Shown here: in pieces, positions 1 through 10,969 of the stretch
Layout: each line of letters begins with the position of its first letter
Position numbering within the stretch: the first letter of the stretch is position 1
Assembly: GCA_027475525.1 (NCBI GenBank)
Contig: JAMWFC010000113.1
Coordinates: 2,468,001-2,532,000 of the forward strand
Length of the DNA: 64,000 nt
Direction: 5' to 3'
Source: Macrolepiota albuminosa
Lineage: Eukaryota; Basidiomycota; Agaricomycetes; Agaricales; Agaricaceae
Made by a program: the position numbers and the translations under genes
Notes under the pieces: generated by a model
Told to the model about the DNA's origin: nothing
Database searches by the model: none
The model's input: the letters and a program-made list of their open reading frames with translations, nothing else

Positions 1-9
1 TTTCTCTTG

Positions 10-530
10 TCCTGCTTGTCAGGAGACTCCTCATTTCTTCCTTCTTTCACTCCTTATTCCTTCACTCTCCTTTCATTCATTTCCTTATTTCTTTTATCAT
101 TATCTTATTTTGCTGTTTCTATTCTCTCAACACTATCTGTTAGTACTATTCTCAGCCTTTGAGGTGCTCTGGTTCTTTAGCTATCATTCAGACAAGTGTG
201 GGCCCTTCAGCACCGCTTCCAGACTGCTTAAATAAGCCAGAGTTTGCCTTTCTGACTTCCAAAGTCCGGAGTTTTCCTGCTTTGTTTGCACAGTTGTTTG
301 GTTAGTCAATTTTCGAGTTTTTAAGGTTTTGTTGTACTGTACAGTTGTTTCCCATGCTTCAGAAGCCCCAGAAGCATCCAACCTGGCATAAGAAATCCCT
401 AGACTTGTTCTCTTTGGATCTCCCTCTGCCAGGAGAGTAGTTATTATGATATTGTCAGTACATACTCTAATACACTTTGGATCTCCCTCTGCCAGCTGTG
501 TGACTGAGCCACAGCCTCTAGAGGTCACCC
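10..530 (-). repeat. R repeat copy R1, carries a 114-codon open frame
   Basis: This is the first of three related copies (R1, R2 at about 16817-17258, R3 at about 17414-17945). On the minus strand it begins near TAAGGGTGACC and ends near GGAGTCTCCTGAC. It contains an open frame of 114 codons (528 to 184) with an internal duplicated LAEGDPK segment. R3 keeps the same protein frame with only a few stops, so the frame seems to have been under constraint before the copies decayed. I do not recognise the protein. Ends are approximate, and no clear target duplication or terminal inverted repeat was found. Confidence 0.6.
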
Positions 531-551
531 TTACACTGCTGTGGAGACAGC

Positions 552-1590
552 ATGTCCACCTTTACTCCTTGCAATGAACCCTTGACCTGTGTCTCAACCA
601 ACTCCACATCCTTTAATGACCTCTCAGACCATGCTCCAATTGATTTCACATCCTTTGACCTGGACACCCTGCTTATGCTTGAGGGCTTTGCATTTGTGTA
701 TATGCATATGCTATTGAATAATAATATTGAACCCAAATTCACTGCCTCTCCAAAGTACAGCTCCAAGGATGCTCAATGCTTTTCATTATCATGCCAAGTC
801 ATTGGCACTTTCTCTATTGATGCAGGCAAAGCTCTGCTTTCTCTTATTCTGCCATGTAGTCAACACCTTTGCCTTTCTTCCTCTCAATGAACTCCTAGCC
901 ATTGCCTCATCTGACTTCTTAGCTCTAAATTTGGACATACCAGCCAACTGGCCCAGCATCCAGGTCATATCCCAGCCTTGCTCTTTGCTCATGCAAGATG
1001 CCCTCCATGCTTGAGCCACAGAGCACTATTTGTGCCAGGCTTGACAGGCCACACAAACTGATGAATCCCTGCATGACTTTACCACCAGCATCGTGAACTT
1101 ACATAGCTCACCTTGATGCAAACATAACGAGCACTGGTAATGCTTAGAACATGCAACTGGGCTAGAAGAACACTCACAGGACCCTTGGTCTGATACTACT
1201 TGAGTTTGAGAGGGCCATGGTGCTGATTTTAGGCCTTAGCAAACTGCTCTGGCATCACCTCAGCTTAAAGAATCCTTCTCACTATCAGGACTACCCATAT
1301 CTGACCAGGACCAAGAGCAGGCCATTCTGTATGCATTAATAAGCTTGCAATATGTGCTGGTTGAACTAAGCTGCTTGGCTTGGCCATCAGCATGCTCCTC
1401 TCTGATGCCAATGAGTTTGATACTGGTGCCAATAAACTTGACCCCATAGACTGGGCCACCATCTCTGGGTAGGCATGCTGGGTAAGTATGCAGACAGGCC
1501 AGAAAATTACTTATGCTGCTGCAAAAGGTCTGCTATTTGCTGCTCATCCAGACAGCACTTGTAGAGTTCTCAACGCTCCTTATAGTGTAG
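552..1590 (+). pseudogene. Unidentified decayed coding-like region
   Basis: Plus-strand frames in this interval read as protein-like sequence broken by stops and frameshifts. An open segment of 112 codons starts at 552, and a later stretch near 1380-1460 includes SMLLSDANEFDTGANKLDP. The region is CpG-poor like the surrounding old repeats, so decay of a repeated element is the simplest reading. I do not recognise a family and assign no function. Confidence 0.3.
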
Positions 1591-1934
1591 CCATGATGCA
1601 GTAGAGTTATTATCAGATGGGAGTGGCATAGGCAATCTGTTAAAAGTAGAATGGTGTGACATGGTCAAAAGAGAGATGGTCAAAATGTTTTTCTTATCTA
1701 CCTTCTTATCATAATAGCATCAAGCTTCTACTTCTTTTACTACTATGAAGACATAGCTACCACCATATCACATAAATAAGTAAATAAAAATAAATACACT
1801 TCTTGTATATAAACAACAATAAGAGTGTTATGTCTAGACAAATAGTTTTGATTCCTCTGCAAAGTTCAGGTATTTTTAGCTAATATTCTCAAGTGTATAT
1901 TCATTATTTATATGTCAAATAAAAGAAGAATTAA

Positions 1935-2960
1935 AGTCTGAATACAAAGCTCAAAAGCAATGTTATACTATCTATTGTTTCATGAGACAAGCATGGCACA
2001 TGCACTGCTACTATAAAATAAAAATCATAAAAATAAACATAAAAGATGAAGAATGATGTCATGACCTCCTTCAACTCCTGGCCAACTGCATAACACCTAT
2101 CCAGTATGTTGTTTCAAAGTCTATTTCTCAAATAGTACAATAAATCACTAGTTCCATCAAGGGTCAATTGTGCCACCTAACAATGTTTGGCATTTAATAA
2201 ATCCTGGTCTCAGAAAAAAATATGTTGTGCATATGGTATTCTGTGGAGGGAAGTCAAGCTTCTGGCCTTGTGGGAGCCTCTAGTGATGGAACAGATTGGC
2301 AATTTATCCATTTCACTACAGGTCCATTATTAGTAGATAGAATCAAAGGACAGATAACACAATGAATGCAGGCCTGCTGGATGTCTATGCAGGTCTGTGC
2401 ATGGGTAATAAAGGGTAGAAGGAGGGTGGCACATCCTCTAAGATGGTTGGCATGGGTTGAAGGGGAGTGTTGGCATCTGCTGACATTAGCTGGTGATGAC
2501 ACCAACTGTAGTTCATAGATTATGCCATCACTCCTGAACTGCTGATTGCACATCTCACAGGTACAATCCTTGATATGCAATGGTCCTCCATTTTGCTGCT
2601 GCTCATAGAGTTCTTGCAAGTCATTGGAGACATCCTAGGAACCTCTCAGATTGCCAGAGTATGTGCTTGCAGTATTTGGAGCTTGTAGTTACTATCTTGT
2701 AGTCTTTAGTCTCAATATTCTATAAACTTGCTTGCACTTTTCCCCTGTTTGCACACCCTGGAGCACCAGACAATCTGAGTCCACATAGTTCAGCACTAGC
2801 ACCCCTCACATCACTTCATGAACCCCAAAACCTTCTCTCATCTTCAGTATGCCTTGGAGGATGGTAGACCAGTGGAACAATAACAAGATGTCTCTGTTAG
2901 AGTTTTAAAAAGAAAGTGTAAGCAGATGGGTTATCTGACTTCGTTATAGTGTGCTAACTA
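1935..2960 (-). pseudogene. Unidentified decayed cysteine-containing ORF
   Basis: The minus strand holds one frame with protein-like composition from about 2960 to 1935. It is interrupted by scattered stops, and its longest open part is 121 codons (2619 to 2254). A CTCEMC motif and a later CIHCVIC motif could be metal-binding remnants, but this is only suggestive. Upstream in the same frame is a charged stretch. The region lacks CpG. The family is not recognised and no function is claimed. Confidence 0.35.
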
Positions 2961-3748
2961 AACAGAAATGAGATATCAGAAATAAGATATTATTCAAGGG
3001 AAAAAACTAACTAGCTATCTCTACTATCCTCTCTCTATATATATATATAATTTGTCCATCTATTTTGATAAAGTTCTTTCTCTGTTTTTGATCTAAGCCT
3101 CTAATTGCAACCAGGTAGCACTTGTGGGATGCTTGTAAGCAGCATGCTTACACATGTCATGATAAGTATGTATCAGACTGTAGACATGTCCAAACACATC
3201 TAGACCAAATTCTTAATAATATTTAATCCATATGTTTTACGGCAGATCTGATTGGGGTGGTCACTTTGAAATACCTTTCAGGGGGAAACATTGGGATTTG
3301 ATTTGTACTTAACTATGTAGATGAACAAAAAAGTGCTTTTTTGTGATAAAACTCCTCTTAATTTACAGTCTTGTTATACTTGCACTTGATATTGGTGGAG
3401 TATGGATGTCTCCACTATCTTAACATCACAGGTTGCTGGATATTTCAACCATTGTCTGGTCATTGTCAATATTGTTACAATATTTCCTGCATTGTTACAC
3501 TATGAACAATGTAGAGAGAAAAGTATTTAAACTACTTACATGTGATAGGACACTCTCAGTCATTGTCTGATATTATCTAGGTCACATGGTTTAGATTCCA
3601 ACACTATTCTTTTAGCAAAAAGCTTTGTATGATTAGCTAACTTGATAACTTGATAGTTGAAATCCAGATCCTGTGGAGACAATATTCTTTATCTCTATCA
3701 AAAGTGCTGAAATAAAGTTCAATCATCTTTTCTTCATTCTACTACTCC
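2961..3748. other. AT-rich, CpG-poor spacer with nothing recognised
   Basis: No open frame of note, RNA gene or repeat pair could be supported here. A short TA run lies near 3036-3049. Composition matches the decayed repeat debris on both sides. Confidence 0.5.
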
Positions 3749-4012
3749 ATGAAGCTCACATCTTCTGCTCAGTGCTCTACAGTCATTTCTCTTCTTAAAG
3801 ATAGATACAATATGCATAAAATCCAGTTTAAAACTGGTCTAGAAAGGTCTACTATTGGAAGGATTGAGAAGAAGGCAGATTTAGATGAGGAAAACTATAA
3901 AAATAGTTATCCCTCAAAATTCTCCTCTTATAACAAGCAGTCAATTATTTGAAAAAGCACCACTGAAAAGCTTGATAATGCTATCCTGGCCATTCATTTC
4001 ATCAATGATTGA
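3749..4012 (+). pseudogene. Tc1/mariner transposase N-terminal remnant
   Basis: The 67-codon frame starting at 3749 reads as the helix-turn-helix DNA-binding end of a Tc1-type transposase. It shows SSAQCSTVISLLKDRY followed by TGLERSTIGRI, and then a second partial recognition segment after an in-frame stop (TTEKLDNAILAIHFIND). The DDE catalytic core is absent downstream, so this is a 5' fragment of a dead element. A related C-terminal fragment lies on the other strand at 20193-20465. The family call rests on motif recognition without a search. Confidence 0.65.
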
Positions 4013-4300
4013 TGTTGTGTTTTTCTGAGAGTGTTTTACAATATCCTACTGCATTAATAAGGCTCACAAGGGCCTGAGTACAACAAAGTTCTTACTACTG
4101 CTGCCAATCACGTAGTTTTCAATGCTGATTTTTCTTACTAATACCATTGTAAGGCCATCTATATATAGAGGGCCAAATGCCAGGTTCTATCTCCTATGGT
4201 ATTACTTTATACACCTCCTGTATGCATTACTAATTCCATCATTGTATTAACACACAAGTTCTGATTGCATGAAAAAATTCTGCTTGAATATAAATTAGCA
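4013..4300. other. CpG-poor sequence up to the edge of the host island
   Basis: No coding sequence recognised. CpG dinucleotides are nearly absent until about 4300 and then become frequent, marking a sharp compositional edge. It may include the decayed remainder of the Tc1 element. Confidence 0.4.
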
Positions 4301-6080
4301 AAGCCCGCAGTGTACGACCATTCCGACGACCATCTTATAAAAACTTATACTGACATTGAAGATGTTTTGACCACTAGATATTGTATGGTAAGAGGAAGCT
4401 GGTCTTTTTTTATCGCGATTCTTCCAGGGTGAAAGTCAGATTTTTACTCGTGCGCTTTCTTGTCAATAAGAACTGGGAAAATGCATCCCCTTCGAGCACC
4501 TTCCATTTTGTCAAACCGCAGTAAGCGGATGTGTTTAACATTGAATGGACAAATACATTGGCGCTGCCGAAACGGCTGGCCTCTGAAAAGACTCTTTTTC
4601 TTGTTCTCACCATACTCGGTTAACAGATCTGAGATATACGTAAAGAATTTCTGAGCGGGTAGTCGGACGCCGGTCATTCATGCATCAACAGACAGTTCTT
4701 CCCGATGTCGTATCAAGGACTCCCGGCGGCTCAGGGAGACTGCCGCAACTCCGATTACTGTCGAGTGCAAAGCTTTTTTTATCTTTACATATCGGATCGA
4801 TGTGAAGAGAAAGATTTTCTGTGCTATTTTTGTCGAAGTTTCGTGTCCCAACACCCGGTAGTCGCTTTTATCTTTCACTTGAAATTTCGTCATACAGCAG
4901 GAGGAAGTCTCCGGAAACATCATACAATGACATGGCCCTCTATCATTTGTGGACCTGAACTTCCAACAAAGGTCACATTGCGTGTGAACCTGTGTGGGTA
5001 CAGACAGTAGTTGATAAAGTTTGTTTCAGGGAGTGGATGACCTGGTGCCAGAAAATTCTTCCGCGGCCCACATCTGTGGGAGCCTTGGCAAAGTGATTTC
5101 CCAGTAAAGCCTATGTACAAGGAGTTGATCAGGTTCGCCATCCATGATCGCGATTCGCGGCATTGCGGGCCACTTCCGACTGAGAAGCGACTTTTAAAGT
5201 TAACGTTCCGTCTCGGTACTGTAGCTTGCCCAGGATCGGCCACATTCATGGTCCACCATCAGCGGCGATTCGCCATTCTTTGGGAATTCCAAGGTCAAGG
5301 TGTCGTAATGAATCGAATGTCTGGGGCATTCACCACTCTTTCGTGACCAGATGATCCGCTTCCAAGGAGTACCCGTCCCGACGGTAATTGCGAGTTGTGG
5401 ATGTTAGGGGGCCGAGGGAATGAAGGTTCATTTTTCGAGTAGCTATGGATTCTCAGTTCATTCTATAAGGTTATTTGACCATTGAGTCTTTCATATTGTA
5501 AGAAACGTGACTTGCACGGAAATTCAAGGTGCTGTGAGCAAGTTGTCTTGATACGCGAATTCGATGGCAAGCTTTGTCTCAGCAGCTAAACAGAACTCAT
5601 AATTGCGAATGCACAATCGGGAGTAATAGATGTGTACGTGCTCATCAAATGCCTGTTGTCTATGTTGGCTGTTGCATACGTAATGAACCAACCCAACTAG
5701 TCAGTTTACACGATGGTCGAAACAAGGACCATATTGATGTCTTTCAAACTCGATACTTAACAGAGGTCTATAACAGAATTCAGCCGTCTTCGCAAACACA
5801 GAGTGATAAAGTGATAAGGCACATCATGACACATCCAACGCTTAGGTTCAGCAAGTCGCACAAGAAGCACAAGACTAGTCTTGATACTAATAGCGGCGGC
5901 ATTGAAAGTGATTACTTGAGTTCAATTTGTAGCATGTGCTGCACAAGTAGTACAAAGTGATACCTTCTACTAACAATCGGTCCTGGGTCTGTAAAAGGAA
6001 TACCCGTAACAATGTCTTGATTCGTATATGTAACTGAGGTTATTGTGCAAGAGGAAGTAAAAGATCTTCTGTTTAGAAGC
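4301..6080. other. CpG-retaining region downstream of the WOPR gene, no confident gene
   Basis: Composition is that of non-repeated DNA, with CpG present throughout. Small open frames occur on both strands, such as 81 codons at 4923-4678 minus, 109 codons at 5249-4920 minus and 128 codons at 5574-5960 plus. None shows recognisable domains, consistent splice sites or a partner frame, so no gene is called. It may hold the 3' untranslated region of the WOPR gene. Confidence 0.45.
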
Positions 6081-7470
6081 TCAGAAAGTCGAGCTCATAG
6101 TCTGCGAAGAAAAACGGCGCAAAGTTTGTTCGTCGGCCGGATTTCGTCGAGGGACAGAAACATTTTGAAGATATTCCAATGGTACAAGAGAGGTTTGCTG
6201 AGTTGGAGACCTACCGTTTCGCGAGCTCTCAGGAGACAACGAATCATCTCTGAAGTCGTCAGATAAATGGAATAGGAGGGTGGAACAATTCAGAGGGGTC
6301 GAGTTCCGAGGTCGAGTGTTTCGAAATAGAGTCTCATCGTACTCAAAGGAGGAGCCTGAGGATTCAGGAAGGCTGGTAATATCTGTTGGAGGTGTTGTTT
6401 TTTCGCCAGAGTTGCGATGGTCGCGACGTATTTTTCCTGCCCGTGCACTTCTAAAGAGACCTTCAGGCACAGGAGTGTCTCCAATGCCCGGTATTTCATC
6501 AATAGTTCCAAGCTCATCAAGTCGTTGCTGGCTGAAATAAGCCGCTGATGATATGGTGAGCGAACATGATAAAGGAACTTCTTTAGGGTTGAAACCTACT
6601 CAGATGCCACTTGCGTACGGTTCCCCGAGGAGAATCCGAAGGAAGGGTTACATGAACACTATAAGTTTGCTTTACCAAGCGTTCTGGTTGAATTGACAGA
6701 TAACCCGACACGTGCATTGTAGGTTCTCGTTTCCTGAAAGCAAGTCAGTTACCAAGCGTTCTGGTTGAATTGACAGATAACCCGACACGTGCATTGTAGG
6801 TTCTCGTTTCCTGAAAGCAAGTCAGATTGAACCTGCTAGAGATGCTAAGAGGCTCAGCGGCTAACCGCATCATTTGTGCCCACGGTGTTACAGGGTTCAC
6901 GAGGTCCTCCCTAAAGTTAGGATCTTTTTGATTATAGAAGAGAAAGTCCTAACGAAAGGTAAGGGGGACAGATATGACTTGAGTCAAAGAATCCCGCACA
7001 TCCCGTACACCTACCGCGCTCAATGAGGAGATGTCAAAAGTTCCGTTGGAGATATGGATACATACGACTTGGTCCCCATCCCATCCCATCAGTCCTAGAC
7101 CATAGAGGACACAGATTATTTTCATGTTTCACATAGGAAGTTGGGTTCTCTGACCATCTTTCCATCCCTAATCCAGTGGGCTCTGTATTTGCTCCACGTT
7201 CTTCCCTATAGTCAGCTATTAGCTCCAATCGACAGTTTTCAATGCCCGATGTGAAATTTCTACCGACCAAACATAGACATTGCCCGAGCTTATTGCCCTC
7301 CGTTCTTCAGCATCGAGGCGTCGAGTGATTAGAGCCAAACGTTTTGTCGAGACCGCATAGAAGACGTGGAGGGCATCACGTACAGACCGAATGCGGACAT
7401 TTTGCAATGTGGGCTTTTGCATGGACATAGAAGAAAGCGGAAGGGTGTAAAAATGCGCGGAATCATCCAT
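6081..7470 (-). CDS. WOPR-domain (Gti1/Pac2 family) transcription regulator, host gene
   Basis: Minus-strand multi-exon gene; the WOPR family binds DNA and controls fungal morphological or developmental switches. Exon 1 (7470-7268) gives VRDALHVFYAV, TRRLDAEERR and GNVYVW. Exon 2 (7205-7155) continues EERGANTEPTGLGMER. Exon 3 (7094-7066) gives WTDGMGWGPS. Exon 4 (6948-6884) gives DFLFYNQKD. Exon 5 (6733-6600) gives QPERLVKQTYSVHV and RKWHL. Exon 6 (6544-6081) gives TAYFSQQRLDELGTIDEIP and ends LVPLEYLQNV, PRRNPADEQTLRRFSS. These match both halves of the WOPR domain. Introns are 55-62 bp where resolved. A 77-bp tandem duplication (6672-6825) breaks exon 5, and collapsing it restores the frame. 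The phase across the intron between exons 3 and 4 does not resolve cleanly, so a small indel or sequence error there is possible. Introns 1 and 2 use GTC-type donors. Confidence 0.82.
6672..6825. repeat. Perfect 77-bp tandem duplication (likely assembly artefact)
   Basis: Two identical adjacent 77-bp copies, 6672-6748 and 6749-6825. The unit spans an intron acceptor and exon 5 of the WOPR gene. Reading through only one copy gives a continuous conserved WOPR frame, while two copies break it. Confidence 0.95.
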
Positions 7471-10199
7471 CAGCTTAATAGGCGAGGGTCAAGTGTGTAT
7501 GGTGTGCGGAGTCAGTCAAGGAAAGGATTGTGAATGAAAAAGATCAGAGTCAAGTTTAGATATGGCGCGTTACGAGGCAGGCCACATGTACTCCACCTGC
7601 AATGGCAGGGACTTCAACGTAAGGAGAATGATAGAACTTTCTCTCATTCTCTTGACCCATATGTCCTTTCCAGCAAGCAGAAGCGCTAGCGTCACGGCGA
7701 TTGGTGATCTGTTAACGGCAACATGGTGGCAGCATCAAGGTTTGTTTGTTCCTGCCGCTGAGATTGATTTTACCGTCAGAGTTTATCTAAATCAGCAATC
7801 TCCTGAGAGAAAAACTGTAAATGAACTATAAACCCAAACGTTTTCATTGTGGAAATATTGAAGATAAAACGAAATAAAATAAAAAGAAAACAAGATGGTT
7901 GTTGAGGTTCGGTTAATCGAGGCAGCTGATCCTTAGCAGTACTAGAACATGAGATCTGTTATGATCGGATGGAGTCACTTAGCATCCCTTCGAAACCGAA
8001 AAGCGAGACATTATAGTAATCATTAGTAATCATGTCATGAAAAGGGTTTTGTTAGTCGTGTTCCAACTACTTTAAATGCGAGGACTGAGAATTGAGGGAA
8101 CAATTTAGGCCTTCAAACTACCTATCTGACAGTGGGTCCCTGATAAAAATGCCAGCACCCTGACCACAAAGAATGTTCCTGTAAGCGAGCTACAAGATGA
8201 TCCGAGGAAAATATCGAGGGTGAATCTAAGTATGGTTGTATATCTCTTGCTTTAGGCATTACATGTCCGTGGTCCTGAGATCTTGCCCCGGGTACACATA
8301 CCTAACTCAATCATGTCCTCTCTATATAAAAGTAACTCACCATAGATCTATTCTGGCCTAGATACACGAATTTGGACTTCAATTGGGACATCTTTTGACC
8401 ATAAGTCAGCGAAGCAAGGATACTTGACAGCCTGTGCTGGTACTTCGATAATTCAAACTCATGGGAACCGGGGACCCTACTTCCTTACTGGAGCTTATCA
8501 GGTTGATCAATTGAAGGCTGCAATCGAGCCGAAAGCCCGTCACTTGGTCAGCTAAGAAGGTCAATCTTAACTTTGAACTTGAGGGTTCTTACATTTATAT
8601 CGCATGTTAGTACCGAGGACGTTGGAAAGTTAGCCTCCAGTAGCTTCTTATGAATAAAATCCCCTCCTTGTAGTACTGACAGATGATGCCGACTAGGAAG
8701 ATGCCGGGTCTTGAGCGGACATCGGTATGCGCAACCTTCTCGGGTTAAATTTATGTTGTGTGTGCCGTAAAAAAAAGATGACAGACATCAGGCATGGATT
8801 GTATGTACAATAGGCTTCAATCACGGTCAGTGAGAAGTTGTCTCAACAGTTCTCTCAGTCTTCTTGAGAGTTTCTTGATTCGAATTGACGTGATAATACT
8901 TCAGCAATGTTTGCTGGTACTTAACACACATCTTGCTGCATGACTACAAGCAAATCGCGGGAGGGTGGTGGGGGGCAAGCCTGGCGATAGAAGCTGACAC
9001 TTCGTGTAACGTGTGTGAAATTAAAACTATATCAGTGAGATTCTACATATATAGGACGCAAGTCCGTACGTGGAACACAATCGTAATGAAACACCATAAC
9101 GGCACTTTCACTGGATGTACTGGAATGATAAGAGTGAAACCTTCAGCTATTTATTTAAGGGTCCTCACCTGCTAGTCATAAGCCTGTTATGGGAAAGTCT
9201 GTCCGCAATTCTGCATAATGTGTCCAGTCAAGAATCCTCATGCAGAGTTTTTGTTTTGGAGCAAACGGAACTGCGGTCTCCGAAGCCCCGGGTGGTAGAC
9301 TACAACGTTGATTGGCATTTATGTTGAGGGGCACATTCTGGATTCAATCACCTGGTGTGTACTTAAAGTTTGCGTTGCGTACCAAGGCCTGAAGGGGCAC
9401 TCCCACGGGGACAAAGAAATCTCTGGCGCCACCTTCCCCACGTATGTAACCCCATGGTTGCCTCAGCGATGACGAGAGGCCACGGGGACAAAGAAATCTC
9501 TGGCGCCACCTTCCCCACGTATGTAACCCCATGGTTGCCTCAGCGATGACGAGAGGTAAAAATGTCATAAACTGTATTGTATTAAAGAGGGAGTATTCGT
9601 ACCTTCTTTTGAGACTTCTGCTCCCTGCAATTCCCACATATTGGTTTCGCCTGACTCTCTTCCAATCCGTACGGCATAACTACCAAAACGTACTCTATTC
9701 AATGCCTTCATTGGTCGAGGTACGAAGTAGTACCTCGACAAGGCGACAGCTGGAAGATTTACACCACAGCATACAATGGTTAAATCGGGTTTAATAGCAA
9801 ACCCCACGGGACGAAGAACGTGTCAGTACTTGGTCAAATCATAGTTTGGCACTCGCTCGGCAGCTGATGATAAGGAAGCGAAGAACCCCAAAGCTGTGCT
9901 TTGTTATTAGAATAAGAATCTTAATCTATCTTCTATATATGATTATTTTCTGTAGAGAATGGGACGACGCGTGTGAACTTTTTCTTCTTTTGGGATCGTG
10001 TGCTTCCATTTGATCATTTTCGGTTCCCTCTACTGTTCCAGCCTGGCTGGTGGAGTGAAGGCAAAAGTTGGATTAAGATGGAAAGGACGAATAGTATGAA
10101 CAATGCATGGACGCAGAAGGAGTGATTGTGTTGACCAGCGTGACACGGAGAGGTTAAATGCTCTTGACCCCTAGTGATGTTCCTGATTAAACCTGTAGC
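7471..10199. other. CpG-retaining region upstream of the WOPR gene, no confident gene
   Basis: This stretch has normal CpG content and no recognisable repeat except the 77-bp duplication at 9403. Frames of 60-97 codons exist (for example 7562-7831 plus and 9807-9565 minus) but carry no domain I recognise. Part of it should be the WOPR promoter region. It ends at the TA target site of the pogo element. Confidence 0.4.
9403..9556. repeat. Perfect 77-bp tandem duplication (likely assembly artefact)
   Basis: Copies 9403-9479 and 9480-9556 are identical, and matching stops exactly at both ends. The length equals that of the other eleven duplications in the window although the sequences are unrelated. 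Confidence 0.95.
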
Positions 10200-10201
10200 T
10201 A

Positions 10202-10224
10202 CAGCCAAACCCCTTATAACCCAT
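10202..10224 (+). repeat. pogo terminal inverted repeat, left
   Basis: Pairs with 18346-18368 with about three mismatches over 23 bp. The TA immediately outside is the target duplication. Confidence 0.8.
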
Positions 10225-10664
10225 GGCCCCTCTGGAGAAGTCAAAAAGTATGGGTTATTAGGGGGTATGGATTACAGGAGGGGTTGTTGTAGGGTCATTT
10301 CTGAGGCTTATTTTCAGTTGATATATGTATCAATAGAATGTTTTCATCATATAATGAAACAATGTTGAGAGCTCAGAATCACCCAACAGAACCAGATCAA
10401 TCTTCAATTCAGTCCTATGAGTGGTGTAACAAAAAAGCTACCTTACATAATAAGGTAGGTCAACAAGTATATACAATAAGAAATTATATAATATGTGAAT
10501 TACCTGTTAAGTACGTATGTCAATAGGGGTCTGTAGTAGCATATGACAGACATATAGTAAAGTGAATGTTTTACCCCAAGGCTAAGGCTCTAGATGAGCT
10601 GATTATATATAATGCCTATCTAAACATTTTTGGAGGTGAAAAATTGAGTAAGAGTGGTAGGTTA

Positions 10665-10931
10665 TGTTGGAATCTGAACCTATATAACACAGATGTCTGT
10701 AAGTAATTATCTAATGTATAGTCAGTTTAATGTTATATAGGTGTATGTGTAGATTAGCTCATCCTCAGTCCATGTTAGAAATGACTGAGGGTGTTCGTAC
10801 ATATCTGAAAGAATATATAAGTACCTATCATCCATTGTTCTCTTGGTGACAATAGATGTGATATATCAAATAAGACAAAGCAACTGTGATATGAGTTTGG
10901 CCACTTGCATGTTATCACCTCAACATTAACA
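10665..10931 (-). repeat. copia 3' LTR
   Basis: TG...CA-bounded direct repeat of the LTR at 14918-15175. The polypurine tract lies immediately next to it at 10932-10943 (GAGGAGGAG on the minus strand). Confidence 0.92.
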
Positions 10932-10943
10932 CTCCTCCTCACA
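10932..10943 (-). promoter_or_regulatory. copia polypurine tract
   Basis: The minus strand reads TGTGAGGAGGAG directly before the 3' LTR, the expected position and composition of a plus-strand primer. Confidence 0.75.
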
Positions 10944-10969
10944 TGGAATCACTTCAACCCCAGGATCCC

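Noticed and set aside
10..530. R repeat as a solo LTR
   Set aside because: No 5-bp target duplication and no consistent TG...CA ends across the three copies; the conserved reading frame also argues against a plain LTR.
4301..10199. Additional host genes around the WOPR gene
   Set aside because: Small open frames exist, but none showed a domain, consistent splicing or conserved motifs that I could defend.
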